Positions 37,899 to 47,546 of a stretch of DNA of 64,000 nucleotides are shown piece after piece; positions within the stretch are counted from its first letter, which is position 1, and each line of letters starts with the position of its first letter. Under the pieces are notes generated by a model that was given only the letters and a program-made list of their open reading frames with translations, searched no databases and was not told where the DNA came from. The translations under genes and the position numbers were made by a program. The DNA comes from an uncultured Prevotellaceae bacterium (GTDB lineage: Bacteria > Bacteroidota > Bacteroidia > Bacteroidales > Bacteroidaceae). Location of the stretch: contig CACWLC010000002.1 in NCBI GenBank assembly GCA_902761605.1, positions 52,428 through 116,427 of the forward strand, in the 5' to 3' direction.

Positions 37899-40800
37899 TT
37901 ACAATTTCTTATACTTCAAATCTATCTTTGAATATTTATGATCTTTGTTCCAATGCTCAAACAGTCCTAACGACGATGTAAGCGGTTTGCCGTCTTGCTT
38001 ATATACGGTTCCACTTGGTGTGTTGGGTATACTGGCGGCCTCACGAAGATACTCATCGCAATAGTTAAGGCTGCCAAACTCCGGCCACTCGTTGATTAGT
38101 ATGTCCATACCAACGGCATCGCATGCTACTTCGTCCTGAGATACTATCAACGAACAGGCCCAGTCGCCATTAAAGGGTTCCTTCTGCCATTTCGGAGCTG
38201 GAGCACCATTCACATCGCGAGAGCCGTAGGTGCCGTCGATGAGCAGCAACAGCGCTTTCTGTCCCATGTGCCTATGACTCATCCAGTCTACAAACGTCTT
38301 ATAGCCAGGCTTTCCGTGGCGTTTGTCCTGACTGATGTTGCTGTGCGAATTTTGCCGCCAAAGCAGATTGATGTCAGTAGCTCCGTACCAGTTCTTGGTG
38401 GTAAGGGTTACGCCTGGTCCTGAGTGTGTCTTAAGCAAGGCACTGTTTATAAGGTAGTCGGCATCGACAATACACTTGGCCAGTCCACGTGCCATCTTGC
38501 CGTTGTCCACTGAATAGACTATCTGCTCAGGATAATATTCACACTTCTGGCGACCATCGCCACCTAGATTATCAATGAATACCACATCGGGGAACTCCCT
38601 GTGTACCTTATTATATATAGAATCGGTTATTGCGCGACTGGGTTCGCAGAGCGTAATGTCCTGCTGACGAACACCTCCGTCACGAACCATAGAGCGCACT
38701 AAAGCCAGAGTTACAAAGGGTGACGAATTGAGTTCAATAGTATCATGATGGGTGATGGCATTGTTTATATTAAGTTTCACGGCAATCTTCTCACCTTTCT
38801 TATAGCTGCGGTTGCCTCGTCCGTGGGTCTTGTTGAAGTTCTTGAACAATGCCGTCCACGCTTTCTTGGGAGTTGGTTCGCCAGTAAGCTGAAGTATGGC
38901 CTCAGTCATCATGGCATCAGCCTTCTGCTGATCGTTCCAACGGTCTTCTACCCAAAGGCCAGTCCTTCCGTCCCACTTGGCCACACCTGGACAATGAATC
39001 CAAGCCACACGACCTGGATGGATTCCGCGACCTTCGCCTATAGGCTCGTTGGGTCCTACAAAGAGTTTAGGTGATTGGGGATTGAACTCTCCGAAGAACA
39101 GACGGTCGCGGTTTACGGCATCGTCAAGCAGTTGGATGGTCGTTGACGGGCCCAGATCGGGTTTCTTCCAGGCACGGAGCTGCCACACCACCTTGCCGTT
39201 CTTGTCTATCTCAACGGCCTGTAGAGGAGCATTGGCAGAATCCATGGGAGTCTTATTCCACTCGTTGTACCAGTTGTTTATAATATGGTTCCCGTTCTTA
39301 AGTCTAACAGTCTTTTGCGGCTGGGTTATGCCATAGTCTGCCGTGTTAAGCTCCCACACAGTCTCGCCCATACGGGTAATCTCCTGAATATGGCCCTTGC
39401 GACCTGTTATAAGCAGGTTCCCCTTTGGCAGTTCCTGTACAGACCAGGGAAGGAATCCGTTCCAACGATCCACCTCCCTGCCGTCGCTGTTATATTCGTG
39501 TATACAGCCCAAGGCCATATTGGCAACAAGCAGCGTACCCCGCGATGTAAGTCTGGCATTGCGGAACTGTCCGTGTATGGAACCTTTCCCGGAAACAGGA
39601 AGCACAAACTCCCTTACAATCTTCTTCGACGGAATCTCCATCACTACCGCCTTGGCTGGTTTGCCATTTTGTACAAACACAACATGAGTCCTGCCTATAG
39701 GCTGGATAGTATGAATCTCAGTACCTTCAGGAGCATCGTATTGCCACACTGTCTGGCTGTCCTGAGTTATCTCAGCTATGCCATACTGGTGGGCTATCAT
39801 TATGTGTCCGTCAGTCAAAAGTATCGCATCGCTTATCTCTCCACGGCGCTGCTTATCCTCAAAAGCCCAGGACACATGCCCGTTTTTAACCATGAACATT
39901 CTCATACGCTTGCTCTGACCGGCATAGAAGAAATTGTGTTTGGCAAGGCTCATATCGGCGCCGAGATAGAAGCCTGGTTCAGAGGGCTGGTTGTAGCCTA
40001 CGTTCTGGGCGGCTGTTGAGAGGCGGTAAGGAATATCCTCCATCAGACAGGTGATACGATAGTCCGTTGGTATGGGAGAAACAAATATGCGCAGTTCATC
40101 GCTTTCCGGGGTACGGGCTATCACCTCCTCGCGCCAGTCGCCAAGGATATCGGCTGCGAGGCAGGGATTCGACTTTGTGCCGTTGTTGAACTTGATGCCG
40201 GGAAACTTGATGACGTCAACGATGGTATGATTCTTCCAGTCATATTTAGACACAGTCTCGCGGTCCAGGAGTTCGCGGAGCAAGTCACCATCCCACCAGA
40301 TGCCGAAGTTCACAGAGAGGTGGCGCCCGTTAAGCTTAAGATGCTGCTGGTGCTGCGGATCATCTGGATCCTGAGCGGTATAGATAACCTCCCCCCTGAT
40401 GTTACGGATGCCGTGACTGTCACTGCTCCACATCTCCAATCCAGGATTGGTGGGATCTATGTCAGCTGCCATGGCACGGCCCACATCGCTCTTTGAAGGG
40501 ATCTGGAAGATCACCTGGCCAGTACGGGCATTGCGGAAGTCAGAGCCGTCCTTACGGTTCTCATGACAGTCCCAAACCTGAAGCTCATCTGTCGAAGGGT
40601 CGAAAGCCATGAGGTGGATGGCATCGCCATGTCCCATGCCAGTGTTATAGAGTCCTCGCCCGTCGTGGTCTACAGCCATGGACCCGTAGGTTATCTCATC
40701 GCACCCGTCGCCATCGACATCGGCTACCCGCAGGTTGTGGTTACCCTGTCCGGCATAGCCTGCCCACTCAGGGGTGTTGGTATCGAACACCCAGTGCTGC

Positions 40801-41882
40801 TTAAGCTTGCGTCCATCCCAGTCCCACGCTGCCAAAACAGTGCGGGTGTAATAGCCACGACAGAAGATAGCCGAAGCGTGCTTGCCGTCGAGATAGCCAA
40901 CGGCAGCAAGCATGCGGTCGGAGCGGTTGGCATAGTTATCGCCCCAGTCGCTAAGTTTGCCGCGCTCTGGTATGTAAGGCTTGGTGTCCATAGCTCGGCC
41001 TGTAAGACCGTTAAACACGGTTATATACTCGCGACCAGTAAGAATGCGACCAGTCATAGGGCGACCTGCTTTGTTATACTTGCCCCACTCCTTCTTAGGA
41101 TTTGGATCTTGGTTGCCAGACGACGGGCGGTGGCGATAGTCAGCCTTGGCATCGCCAATTACCCGCCCTACTCCATCGCGAGTACCATCGGACGTACGGA
41201 CAATGAACTCAGCACGTCCGTCGCCATCAAGATCATAGAATATAAAAGGAACGTAGTGGGCTCCGCTGCGGATGTTTATTCCCATATTGATACGCCAGAG
41301 TAATTTACTATTTGACGATTTACTATTTACGATTTTATAGCAGTCAAAGATTGTGGGGCCGGTAAATCCGTCATGGGCATTATCGTGGGCATTCGAGGGA
41401 TCCCACTTTAGGAGTATCTCGTATTGTCCGTCACCATCGACATCTGCCACAGATGCATCATTAGCTGAATAGGTGTAGGTCTCTCCATCGGGAGTCACAC
41501 CGTCGGCAGGTTTCTGTATCTTCACCGGCAGATAACCGTCGGGAGCATCTGCAAGAAGTGTATACTTACCATCCTTACCGCCTCCGCGAACCTCATAGAC
41601 GGCATCCTTCGCAGAAGGTTGTTCATCTACAAAAAACGTGCCTCCATTTGTGAGCGACTCTTTGTTTAGTTTCTTCCCGTCGCGATACACGTCGAAAGCC
41701 TCGCCAATAGAATCGGATGTAAGCGTACGCCAGCTAACGACGACCTTCTCACCACTGCGTATCGCCACTACTCCGCGATTGAGCTTCTCCCTGTTAATCG
41801 TCTTCATGTCGTAACGGGGCTGAGCGATGGTGGAAGAAATAAGAAATAAGAAATAAAAAATAAAAAATAAGATTCGTTTCAT
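37899..41882 (-). CDS. PL11 rhamnogalacturonan lyase - beta-propeller - DUF362 fusion
   Basis: 1327 residues in one frame with a signal peptide (ends STIAQ). Module 1 (about 25-645) is a PL11 lyase: REKLNRGVVAI, calcium-binding DVDGDGQYE (148-156), DLDGDGRAEF (217-226) and DVDGDGCDE (388-396), GAHYVPF, SDRMLAAVGYLDG and GYNQPSEPGFYLG. It cleaves the rhamnogalacturonan-I backbone by beta-elimination. Module 2 (about 650-950) is a beta-propeller with repeated LxxG-ILI and EI-x-GxxVWxL strands. Module 3 (about 960-1327) matches DUF362 (GKMARGLAKCIVDADYLINS, LLKTHSGPGVTLTTKN, CDAVGMDIL); it has no CxxCxxC ferredoxin motif. Role of modules 2 and 3 unknown. First gene of the operon with GH2 and GH105. 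Confidence 0.88.
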   Translation of the reverse strand: MKRILFFIFYFLFLISSTIAQPRYDMKTINREKLNRGVVAIRSGEKVVVSWRTLTSDSIGEAFDVYRDGKKLNKESLTNGGTFFVDEQPSAKDAVYEVRGGGKDGKYTLLADAPDGYLPVKIQKPADGVTPDGETYTYSANDASVADVDGDGQYEILLKWDPSNAHDNAHDGFTGPTIFDCYKIVNSKSSNSKLLWRINMGINIRSGAHYVPFIFYDLDGDGRAEFIVRTSDGTRDGVGRVIGDAKADYRHRPSSGNQDPNPKKEWGKYNKAGRPMTGRILTGREYITVFNGLTGRAMDTKPYIPERGKLSDWGDNYANRSDRMLAAVGYLDGKHASAIFCRGYYTRTVLAAWDWDGRKLKQHWVFDTNTPEWAGYAGQGNHNLRVADVDGDGCDEITYGSMAVDHDGRGLYNTGMGHGDAIHLMAFDPSTDELQVWDCHENRKDGSDFRNARTGQVIFQIPSKSDVGRAMAADIDPTNPGLEMWSSDSHGIRNIRGEVIYTAQDPDDPQHQQHLKLNGRHLSVNFGIWWDGDLLRELLDRETVSKYDWKNHTIVDVIKFPGIKFNNGTKSNPCLAADILGDWREEVIARTPESDELRIFVSPIPTDYRITCLMEDIPYRLSTAAQNVGYNQPSEPGFYLGADMSLAKHNFFYAGQSKRMRMFMVKNGHVSWAFEDKQRRGEISDAILLTDGHIMIAHQYGIAEITQDSQTVWQYDAPEGTEIHTIQPIGRTHVVFVQNGKPAKAVVMEIPSKKIVREFVLPVSGKGSIHGQFRNARLTSRGTLLVANMALGCIHEYNSDGREVDRWNGFLPWSVQELPKGNLLITGRKGHIQEITRMGETVWELNTADYGITQPQKTVRLKNGNHIINNWYNEWNKTPMDSANAPLQAVEIDKNGKVVWQLRAWKKPDLGPSTTIQLLDDAVNRDRLFFGEFNPQSPKLFVGPNEPIGEGRGIHPGRVAWIHCPGVAKWDGRTGLWVEDRWNDQQKADAMMTEAILQLTGEPTPKKAWTALFKNFNKTHGRGNRSYKKGEKIAVKLNINNAITHHDTIELNSSPFVTLALVRSMVRDGGVRQQDITLCEPSRAITDSIYNKVHREFPDVVFIDNLGGDGRQKCEYYPEQIVYSVDNGKMARGLAKCIVDADYLINSALLKTHSGPGVTLTTKNWYGATDINLLWRQNSHSNISQDKRHGKPGYKTFVDWMSHRHMGQKALLLLIDGTYGSRDVNGAPAPKWQKEPFNGDWACSLIVSQDEVACDAVGMDILINEWPEFGSLNYCDEYLREAASIPNTPSGTVYKQDGKPLTSSLGLFEHWNKDHKYSKIDLKYKKL
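41301..41338. repeat. TTTACTAT/TTTGACGAT low-complexity tract inside PL11
   Basis: A TTTACTATTTGACGATTTACTATTTACGATT-like run of period 7-8 encodes VNSKSSNSKLL at about residues 185-195. PL11 enzymes normally have only a short turn there, so it looks like an in-frame insertion. Confidence 0.65.
41832..41872. repeat. AAAAATA heptad tract encoding the PL11 signal peptide
   Basis: Repeats of AAATAAG/AAAATAA (plus strand) encode the hydrophobic core FFIFYFLFLI of the signal peptide. Same type of tract as at 56757-56790 and 58259-58290. Confidence 0.75.
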
Positions 41883-41912
41883 ATTCTATGGGGTTGGAGT
41901 TTATTTTGAGTG

Positions 41913-41920
41913 CAAAAGTA
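41913..41920 (-). promoter_or_regulatory. -7 box of the PL11-GH2-GH105 operon
   Basis: TACTTTTG on the minus strand, 30 bases before the PL11 start. No good -33, in keeping with control by the divergent HTCS regulator. Confidence 0.5.
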
Positions 41921-42007
41921 GCGTATTTATTCCCATTACAATATGACTATTATACGAAAAGTTTAAAAATTGTTCTTAAATTTGGTGTTTGTTTGAGAAA
42001 TAATGTG

Positions 42008-42015
42008 TAAATTTG
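42008..42015 (+). promoter_or_regulatory. -7 box of the HTCS gene
   Basis: TAAATTTG, 23 bases upstream of the ATG at 42039. TTTG at 41981-41984 is 23 nt away, slightly long for a -33 element. The box overlaps the first residues of a longer frame opening at 42003, which argues for the later start. Confidence 0.55.
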
Positions 42016-42038
42016 CACCGACTAACAAACTAACCAGT

Positions 42039-45000
42039 ATGAACTACAGACTAAGTAGCCTATTGTTTCTGCTCGTCTTCAGCTCTGTGCTGATGGCTCA
42101 GGACAATACCAATATAGCCGGGAAACGGACACCTGTCGAACTGAAGCATAGCCGCCATATCAGTTCTGCCGACGGACTGCCCAGCAACCAGATATTCGAC
42201 ATGACGCAGGATGCCGACGGCTATATATGGATAGCGGCATCTAACGGACTGTCACGCTATGACGGATACCATTTCTACAACATCTATGAGCTCGGTCCCG
42301 AGCAAGACCCCATTCAGGGAGCAGTGGGTTACGTGTTTCCCGACGATGACAAACGGCATCTCTGGATGCGCACCTCCACCTACGTGTTCTGCTGCTATGA
42401 TCTCCGTACAGGTATGTTCATCGACTTTACCGGCCATAATGACTACGCACGTACCTATCGCAGGTATATACGTGGCAAACAGGGAGTGCTGTGGATGTTT
42501 GACGATGAGTCTGGAGTACGTCGTGTGAAAGGCAATGCCGATGGCGACGTCTATTGCACCGACTACAACAAAGAGAACGGCAACCTGCCTGAGAACCACG
42601 TAAGCGACGCCTTTGAAGACGATCAAGGCCGCCTCTGGGCAATAACCACCAACGGAATATCCATTATCGACACAGAGGGAAATGCCTGCACCATAGGCAA
42701 GGGGATCCATTTCCTCAGGGGAATACAGATAGGCTCTCAGATCCTGACCCTCGCCAGATCAGGCGAAATAATCACCTTCGATGCCAACGGACGTGAACTG
42801 CGTCGCACACCCAAGGCAGAGGGTATGAAAGGCTTCAGTATGGTGACAGCCAGTTTCGAGTGGCACGGGGTGTGGATGATTTTCACCACCGGACAGACCT
42901 TCATGGTGTCGCCCAAGGACGGAAAGACCACCATCACCGAACAGTATCACATAAGAGGCGGTGCTATGATTGAAGGCCTCAGCTATGACAACAACCACTT
43001 TATCAGCAACAGCACAGGCATCCTCTACGTCTTCCCCGAAGAGGGCGACATGAGGGTCCTGAAGCTTCTGGAGGGAGTGGATACTACCGTTGAGCGTTTC
43101 CGCAGATACAATATAAAAAAGGCGTCCGACGGTATGTATTATATCGCCAGCTATGGCAACGGACTCTTCGTCTACGATCTTCAGAGAGATCACCTGCAAC
43201 ACTACTCTGCCACTTCGCCTTGGGCTATTGTCGGCAACAACTATCTTAACAACATCCTCATAGACCGCAGCGGATGCATCTGGCTCAGCGAGGAGTCTAC
43301 GGGTCTCACCTGTATCCTGCCTCCCGACAACGCTAATGCCGAATATTTCTATCCCCAGCCAGAGAAGAAAGGCGACTGGAGCAACTTTGTTCGTATGGTA
43401 CACTATACCGGCAACGAGGTATTTGTAAGCACGAGAGACAACCGCCTCTACGAACTCCAGCCCGGAGCGCAGTCATGGGGACAGGCACCTGGGGCAAAGC
43501 CCAGTGAGCCTGTCCCCATGACTGTGCTACCCTCTACCCCTTACGCTTTCCTCAAGGACAGCAAGGGTCACGAATGGATGGGCACACGCGGTGGAGGCCT
43601 GTATCTCGACCGTAAGCCTATAGAATTCCCGTCAACACAAATATATAACATACTCGAAGACCCGTCAGGCCGTCTCTGGATCTCAACCTGGGGCGACGGT
43701 CTGTTTGTAGTAAGACTGAATGCCGACGGCACCCTCGACTACACCCAACTGATGAAGCGCTCCTACAACGAGAGTTGTATTCACAGTATCATACCCGACA
43801 AGAACAATCATCTCTGGATAGCCAGCAACAATGGCGTGTACCATATCGACATGCTTAAGGAGAATCTCAGCGACGATGACTTCATGACACATAACATCAA
43901 GAATGACGAGTTCCCGTTTGACGAGATAGCATGTATCATGCCCGACTCCGAAGGGAATATCTGGGCAGGAGGCCGGGGCGGAGGACTGCAGAAATGCCGT
44001 TACGACAACGGCAAGTTCACCATCGAACGAAGCTATACCACCCACGATGGCCTTACCACCAATACCGTCATCTCCCTCGTCAGCGACCTTCAGGGCAACA
44101 TCTGGGCGGGCACCGACAACGGCATCACCTGCATCCGCAAAGACCAGAAGATCAACTCCTATCAGTTCGGACACACCCTTGAGAGCAACATCTACTCAGA
44201 GAACAGTGCAACGATACTGCCCGACGGCCGTCTGCTCTTCGGAACAGCCTACGGTATGATGATACTCCAGCCAGAGCTTCTCGCTGCCGGCAATCAGGAG
44301 AAGGTATGGAAGCCCATCATCACTATGGTGAGCATCAACGGCGAGAGTCGTTATCTGTCGACCTCAGAGCAAAAGATAGAACTCAGTCACGACCAGAACT
44401 CCATAGAGCTGGGATTCTCTAACCTCGACTACGCCGGCATCGCGTCAACCCAATACCGCTATTACCTGGAAGGTATGGAGCACGACTGGCGCCAGCTGAC
44501 GAGCGACAACAGTGCCCGTTACAACGGTCTGCCCCCGGGGAAATATATCTTCCACCTCAGCTCACTCAACAAAGACAACCAGTGGAGCGAGCCCTATATC
44601 TTCACCATCATCATCCACCACCCCTGGTACAACACCTGGTGGACCTGGCTGATATACCTCACGGTGATAGGATTTATCGCCTGGCATTTCTATCGTGCCT
44701 GGCGCCGCAACTTCGAGCTGCACCAGCAGATAAGGGTAGAGAAAGAGCTTACCACCTTCCGTCTGAACTTCTTCACACATATCGCCCATGAGTTCCGTAC
44801 TCCTCTGGCCATCATCTCCGGAGCAGCTGATAAGCTCACGCAGAAAGACAACGATCAGCAGGTATCACGCTCGGCAGTACAGACTGTACGCAGAGGAACG
44901 CTCAGACTCTCCAAGCTCGTAAACCAGCTGATGGAGTTCCGTCGTATCAATACCGGCAACCAACGTCTAGGTGTGATGCAGGCAGACATCGTCAGGATGG

Positions 45001-46307
45001 CACGCACCACCTGCGATGAGTTCCGTGATCTTACCTCAAGAAAGGAGCAAAACCTAACCTTCCTACCTTTCGCCCATCAGCATCAGATGATGTTCGACCC
45101 TCATCTTATGGAGATGATACTCTATAATCTGTTGAGCAATGCAGTGAAATATACTCCTCAGGGAGGAAGTATCAGTCTGAAAATAAAGAAAGACGACGAA
45201 GCCGATAAGATCCTGCTCATCGTTGAGGATAGCGGTCCGGGCATCAGTCCCCAGCAGATGCCGCAGCTCTTCCAGCCCTTCATGCACGGATATGTGTCGC
45301 AGGGCGGAATGGGTATCGGATTGTATACTGCATACCAGTCAGCCAATCTGCATAAGGGAAGTCTTGTGTATGAGCGTGTCTCTGACGAGGGCGGTTCACG
45401 ATTCATTGTTACCATACCTGCCTCAGAAGATGTTTATACAGCGGAAGAGCATGCTGGCGAGACAGCCATCAACACGGTCTCTCTCTCCTCTGAATTCTCA
45501 CCTCTCACCTCTATCAGAGACCTGCTGCCTGAGGCATTCAACGACTATACCGTAGCTATTATCGAGGACGATCCAGATATGCTCGACCAGATACGCGAGA
45601 GCATAGGCCGATACTTCAAGACAGTAAGCTATACCGAAGGACAGCCTGCCATCGCGGGCATCACGGAAAACCAGCCCGACATCATCCTCTGCGATGTCAT
45701 GCTACCAGATATCAACGGATTCGAGATAGTACGTCAGCTGCGTTCAGACAAGCAGATGAACAATATCCCCATTATCATGCTGACAGCGCTCGATGGCGAT
45801 GACCAGCTTCTGAGAGGCTATAAGGCAGGAGCCGACGACTATATGGTGAAGCCCTGCAACTACGAGCTTCTTATCCTGCGCATCACCCAGCTGATACAAT
45901 GGTATAGCCGTGTGCAGACAGCTGATGGAGTCATCCCTGAGGTTAAACCGCAGCCAATCATCACCGACGAGGCCGACCAGAGGTTTAAGGACAAGATGGA
46001 GGCGATAGTAGCCCAGCGTCTTGGTGATCCTAACTTCAATGTCGACACTCTAGCCTCGCTCCTGAAGATGGGACGCACCAAGTTCTATGGCAAGATGAAG
46101 GAGTTTACCGGAATGTCGCCCAACAACTATCTCCAGACCGAACGCCTGAAGAAAGCTGCCGAGATGCTTATTGAGGGCGACCTTAACGTCACGGAGATAA
46201 GCTACAAGGTCGGTTTTCAGTCGCCCACATATTTCTATAAGTGCTTCAAGGAGAAATACCGTGTTCCTCCCAGCAAGTTCGGACGAGGTTCAAAAAATAC
46301 TAATTAA
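42039..46307 (+). CDS. Hybrid two-component system regulator (HTCS)
   Basis: About 1422 residues from the ATG at 42039, where a signal peptide begins (MNYRLSSLLFLLVFSSVLMAQ). Two Reg_prop beta-propellers form the periplasmic sensor (about 30-780), then a Y_Y_Y domain (about 785-860), one membrane helix (about 866-888), HisKA with His near 916 (HIAHEFRTPLAII), HATPase_c (about 1020-1130), a receiver with Asp near 1217 (ILCDVMLPDINGFE) and Lys in MVKPCN, and a C-terminal AraC-type HTH (about 1320-1420). All catalytic motifs are intact. Such proteins bind an oligosaccharide in the periplasm and activate their own locus. It is divergent from the PL11 operon and probably controls it together with the SusC/D and GH2-GH106 operons. 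Confidence 0.95.
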   Translation: MNYRLSSLLFLLVFSSVLMAQDNTNIAGKRTPVELKHSRHISSADGLPSNQIFDMTQDADGYIWIAASNGLSRYDGYHFYNIYELGPEQDPIQGAVGYVFPDDDKRHLWMRTSTYVFCCYDLRTGMFIDFTGHNDYARTYRRYIRGKQGVLWMFDDESGVRRVKGNADGDVYCTDYNKENGNLPENHVSDAFEDDQGRLWAITTNGISIIDTEGNACTIGKGIHFLRGIQIGSQILTLARSGEIITFDANGRELRRTPKAEGMKGFSMVTASFEWHGVWMIFTTGQTFMVSPKDGKTTITEQYHIRGGAMIEGLSYDNNHFISNSTGILYVFPEEGDMRVLKLLEGVDTTVERFRRYNIKKASDGMYYIASYGNGLFVYDLQRDHLQHYSATSPWAIVGNNYLNNILIDRSGCIWLSEESTGLTCILPPDNANAEYFYPQPEKKGDWSNFVRMVHYTGNEVFVSTRDNRLYELQPGAQSWGQAPGAKPSEPVPMTVLPSTPYAFLKDSKGHEWMGTRGGGLYLDRKPIEFPSTQIYNILEDPSGRLWISTWGDGLFVVRLNADGTLDYTQLMKRSYNESCIHSIIPDKNNHLWIASNNGVYHIDMLKENLSDDDFMTHNIKNDEFPFDEIACIMPDSEGNIWAGGRGGGLQKCRYDNGKFTIERSYTTHDGLTTNTVISLVSDLQGNIWAGTDNGITCIRKDQKINSYQFGHTLESNIYSENSATILPDGRLLFGTAYGMMILQPELLAAGNQEKVWKPIITMVSINGESRYLSTSEQKIELSHDQNSIELGFSNLDYAGIASTQYRYYLEGMEHDWRQLTSDNSARYNGLPPGKYIFHLSSLNKDNQWSEPYIFTIIIHHPWYNTWWTWLIYLTVIGFIAWHFYRAWRRNFELHQQIRVEKELTTFRLNFFTHIAHEFRTPLAIISGAADKLTQKDNDQQVSRSAVQTVRRGTLRLSKLVNQLMEFRRINTGNQRLGVMQADIVRMARTTCDEFRDLTSRKEQNLTFLPFAHQHQMMFDPHLMEMILYNLLSNAVKYTPQGGSISLKIKKDDEADKILLIVEDSGPGISPQQMPQLFQPFMHGYVSQGGMGIGLYTAYQSANLHKGSLVYERVSDEGGSRFIVTIPASEDVYTAEEHAGETAINTVSLSSEFSPLTSIRDLLPEAFNDYTVAIIEDDPDMLDQIRESIGRYFKTVSYTEGQPAIAGITENQPDIILCDVMLPDINGFEIVRQLRSDKQMNNIPIIMLTALDGDDQLLRGYKAGADDYMVKPCNYELLILRITQLIQWYSRVQTADGVIPEVKPQPIITDEADQRFKDKMEAIVAQRLGDPNFNVDTLASLLKMGRTKFYGKMKEFTGMSPNNYLQTERLKKAAEMLIEGDLNVTEISYKVGFQSPTYFYKCFKEKYRVPPSKFGRGSKNTN
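45481..45516. repeat. CTCACCT low-complexity tract inside the HTCS gene
   Basis: TCTCACCTCTCACCTCTATC-type run encoding SSEFSPLTSIRD, exactly in the linker between the HATPase and receiver domains. In frame. Confidence 0.65.
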
Positions 46308-46319
46308 ATAAATCAAATT

Positions 46320-47378
46320 ATGAAGAAAATTTTATTTCCAATCGTCATCTTCTGCATCAGCATCCTCTGCAGCTGTAGCAGTAGTACTGACAACAATGGT
46401 CTGGTCGAGAATGACCATTTCACCAAATGGAACGCTTGTGAAGCGATCGCCACACTGAAGGCTTACGTTGAGGACGTCACCGATCCCCACTCGAAGAACT
46501 ACATCAAGGAGGAGGATCGCATCGCGACTTTCGACATGGACGGTACTTTCGTGGGTGAGCTCTACCCTACCTACTTCGAGTATAACCTGCTGGAGTATCG
46601 TGTACTCGACGATCCATCGTACAAGGACAAGGCTCCCGCTGACGTTAAGGAGGCTGCCCAGGACATCAGAGATTTCGTCAGGAACGGCAAGAAACTGCCC
46701 GACCACTTCGACATGAAGCATGCCTACGCCGCAGCCAAGGCTTATGCAGGCATGACGCTGACAGAGTTCGACGCCTACGTGAAGGCCTATGCCGCCAAGC
46801 CCGCCAACGGATTCAAGGGCATGACCTATGGACAGAGCTTCTATAAGCCGATGCTGCAGGTGTTCGACTATCTGAAGGCCAACGGCTTTACGTTCTACGT
46901 CGTATCGGGTTCCGACAGGTTTATCTGCCGGGCTCTGGTAGAGTCGATAGGCATCAGTCCCAATCGTGTTATCGGCATGGACGTGAAGCTACGCACTACC
47001 AAGAAGGGCGAAGTAGCTGGCGTCAACTACACGATGGAAAAAGATGAGGATCTCATCCGTACGGACGAGCTTATCATCAAGAACCTGAAGACGAACAAGG
47101 TATTCCAGATCAGTCAGGAGATTGGAAAGATTCCAGTCATCTCGTTTGGCAACAGCAGCGGCGACTGTGCGATGCATAACTACTGTCTGAGCAGCCCTCA
47201 CCGTTCAGTCACCTTCATGCTGATAGCCGACGATGAAGACAGAGACCATGCCAACCGCGAGAAAGCCCTCAAGCTGGGCGAGCAGTGGCGCGAGGCCGGC
47301 TATCATGTCATCTCGATGCGTGATGACTTCAAGACCATCTACGGCGAGGACGTCCAAAAGACAGACTTTACGTATTAA
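46320..47378 (+). CDS. HAD-family phosphatase lipoprotein
   Basis: 352 residues. Lipoprotein signal (MKKILFPIVIFCISILCSC, lipobox Cys near 19). HAD motif I TFDMDGTF (about residue 72), motif II around YVVSGSDRF (about 197), and motif III/IV SFGNSSGDCAM (about 275). The long insertion between motifs I and II resembles a C1 cap, as in phosphoserine-phosphatase-like enzymes. It would dephosphorylate a small molecule outside the cytoplasm; substrate unknown. It follows HTCS by 12 bases and ends before a strong hairpin, so HTCS and this gene may form one transcript. Its role in pectin use is not obvious. Confidence 0.85.
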   Translation: MKKILFPIVIFCISILCSCSSSTDNNGLVENDHFTKWNACEAIATLKAYVEDVTDPHSKNYIKEEDRIATFDMDGTFVGELYPTYFEYNLLEYRVLDDPSYKDKAPADVKEAAQDIRDFVRNGKKLPDHFDMKHAYAAAKAYAGMTLTEFDAYVKAYAAKPANGFKGMTYGQSFYKPMLQVFDYLKANGFTFYVVSGSDRFICRALVESIGISPNRVIGMDVKLRTTKKGEVAGVNYTMEKDEDLIRTDELIIKNLKTNKVFQISQEIGKIPVISFGNSSGDCAMHNYCLSSPHRSVTFMLIADDEDRDHANREKALKLGEQWREAGYHVISMRDDFKTIYGEDVQKTDFTY

Positions 47379-47435
47379 CTTTCAAAGCACATTAGGAAAA
47401 TACAACGTCCTGTATAGGTCTGTAGAACAAATGAT

Positions 47436-47474
47436 AAACCGCCCCGTGAAGCTCGCTTGCTTTCGGGGCGGTTT
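47436..47474. terminator. Bidirectional terminator between HAD phosphatase and SusD genes
   Basis: Perfect 11-bp inverted repeat AAACCGCCCCG (47436-47446) and CGGGGCGGTTT (47464-47474) with a 17-nt loop, located between convergent genes. The A and T ends serve both strands. Confidence 0.85.
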
Positions 47475-47546
47475 GAATTAACTAACTAACCTAAATTAAT
47501 CTGCTAACAATTCATTATGTATAAATCAAAATAACAGGTTCATGAA

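Noticed and set aside
37899-39000. Iron-sulfur ferredoxin function for the DUF362 part of the PL11 fusion
   Set aside because: No CxxCxxC cluster is present in residues 960-1327; the cysteines are scattered.
42003-42038. Upstream start for the HTCS gene
   Set aside because: It overlaps the TAAATTTG promoter box and puts 12 uncharacteristic residues before the signal peptide.
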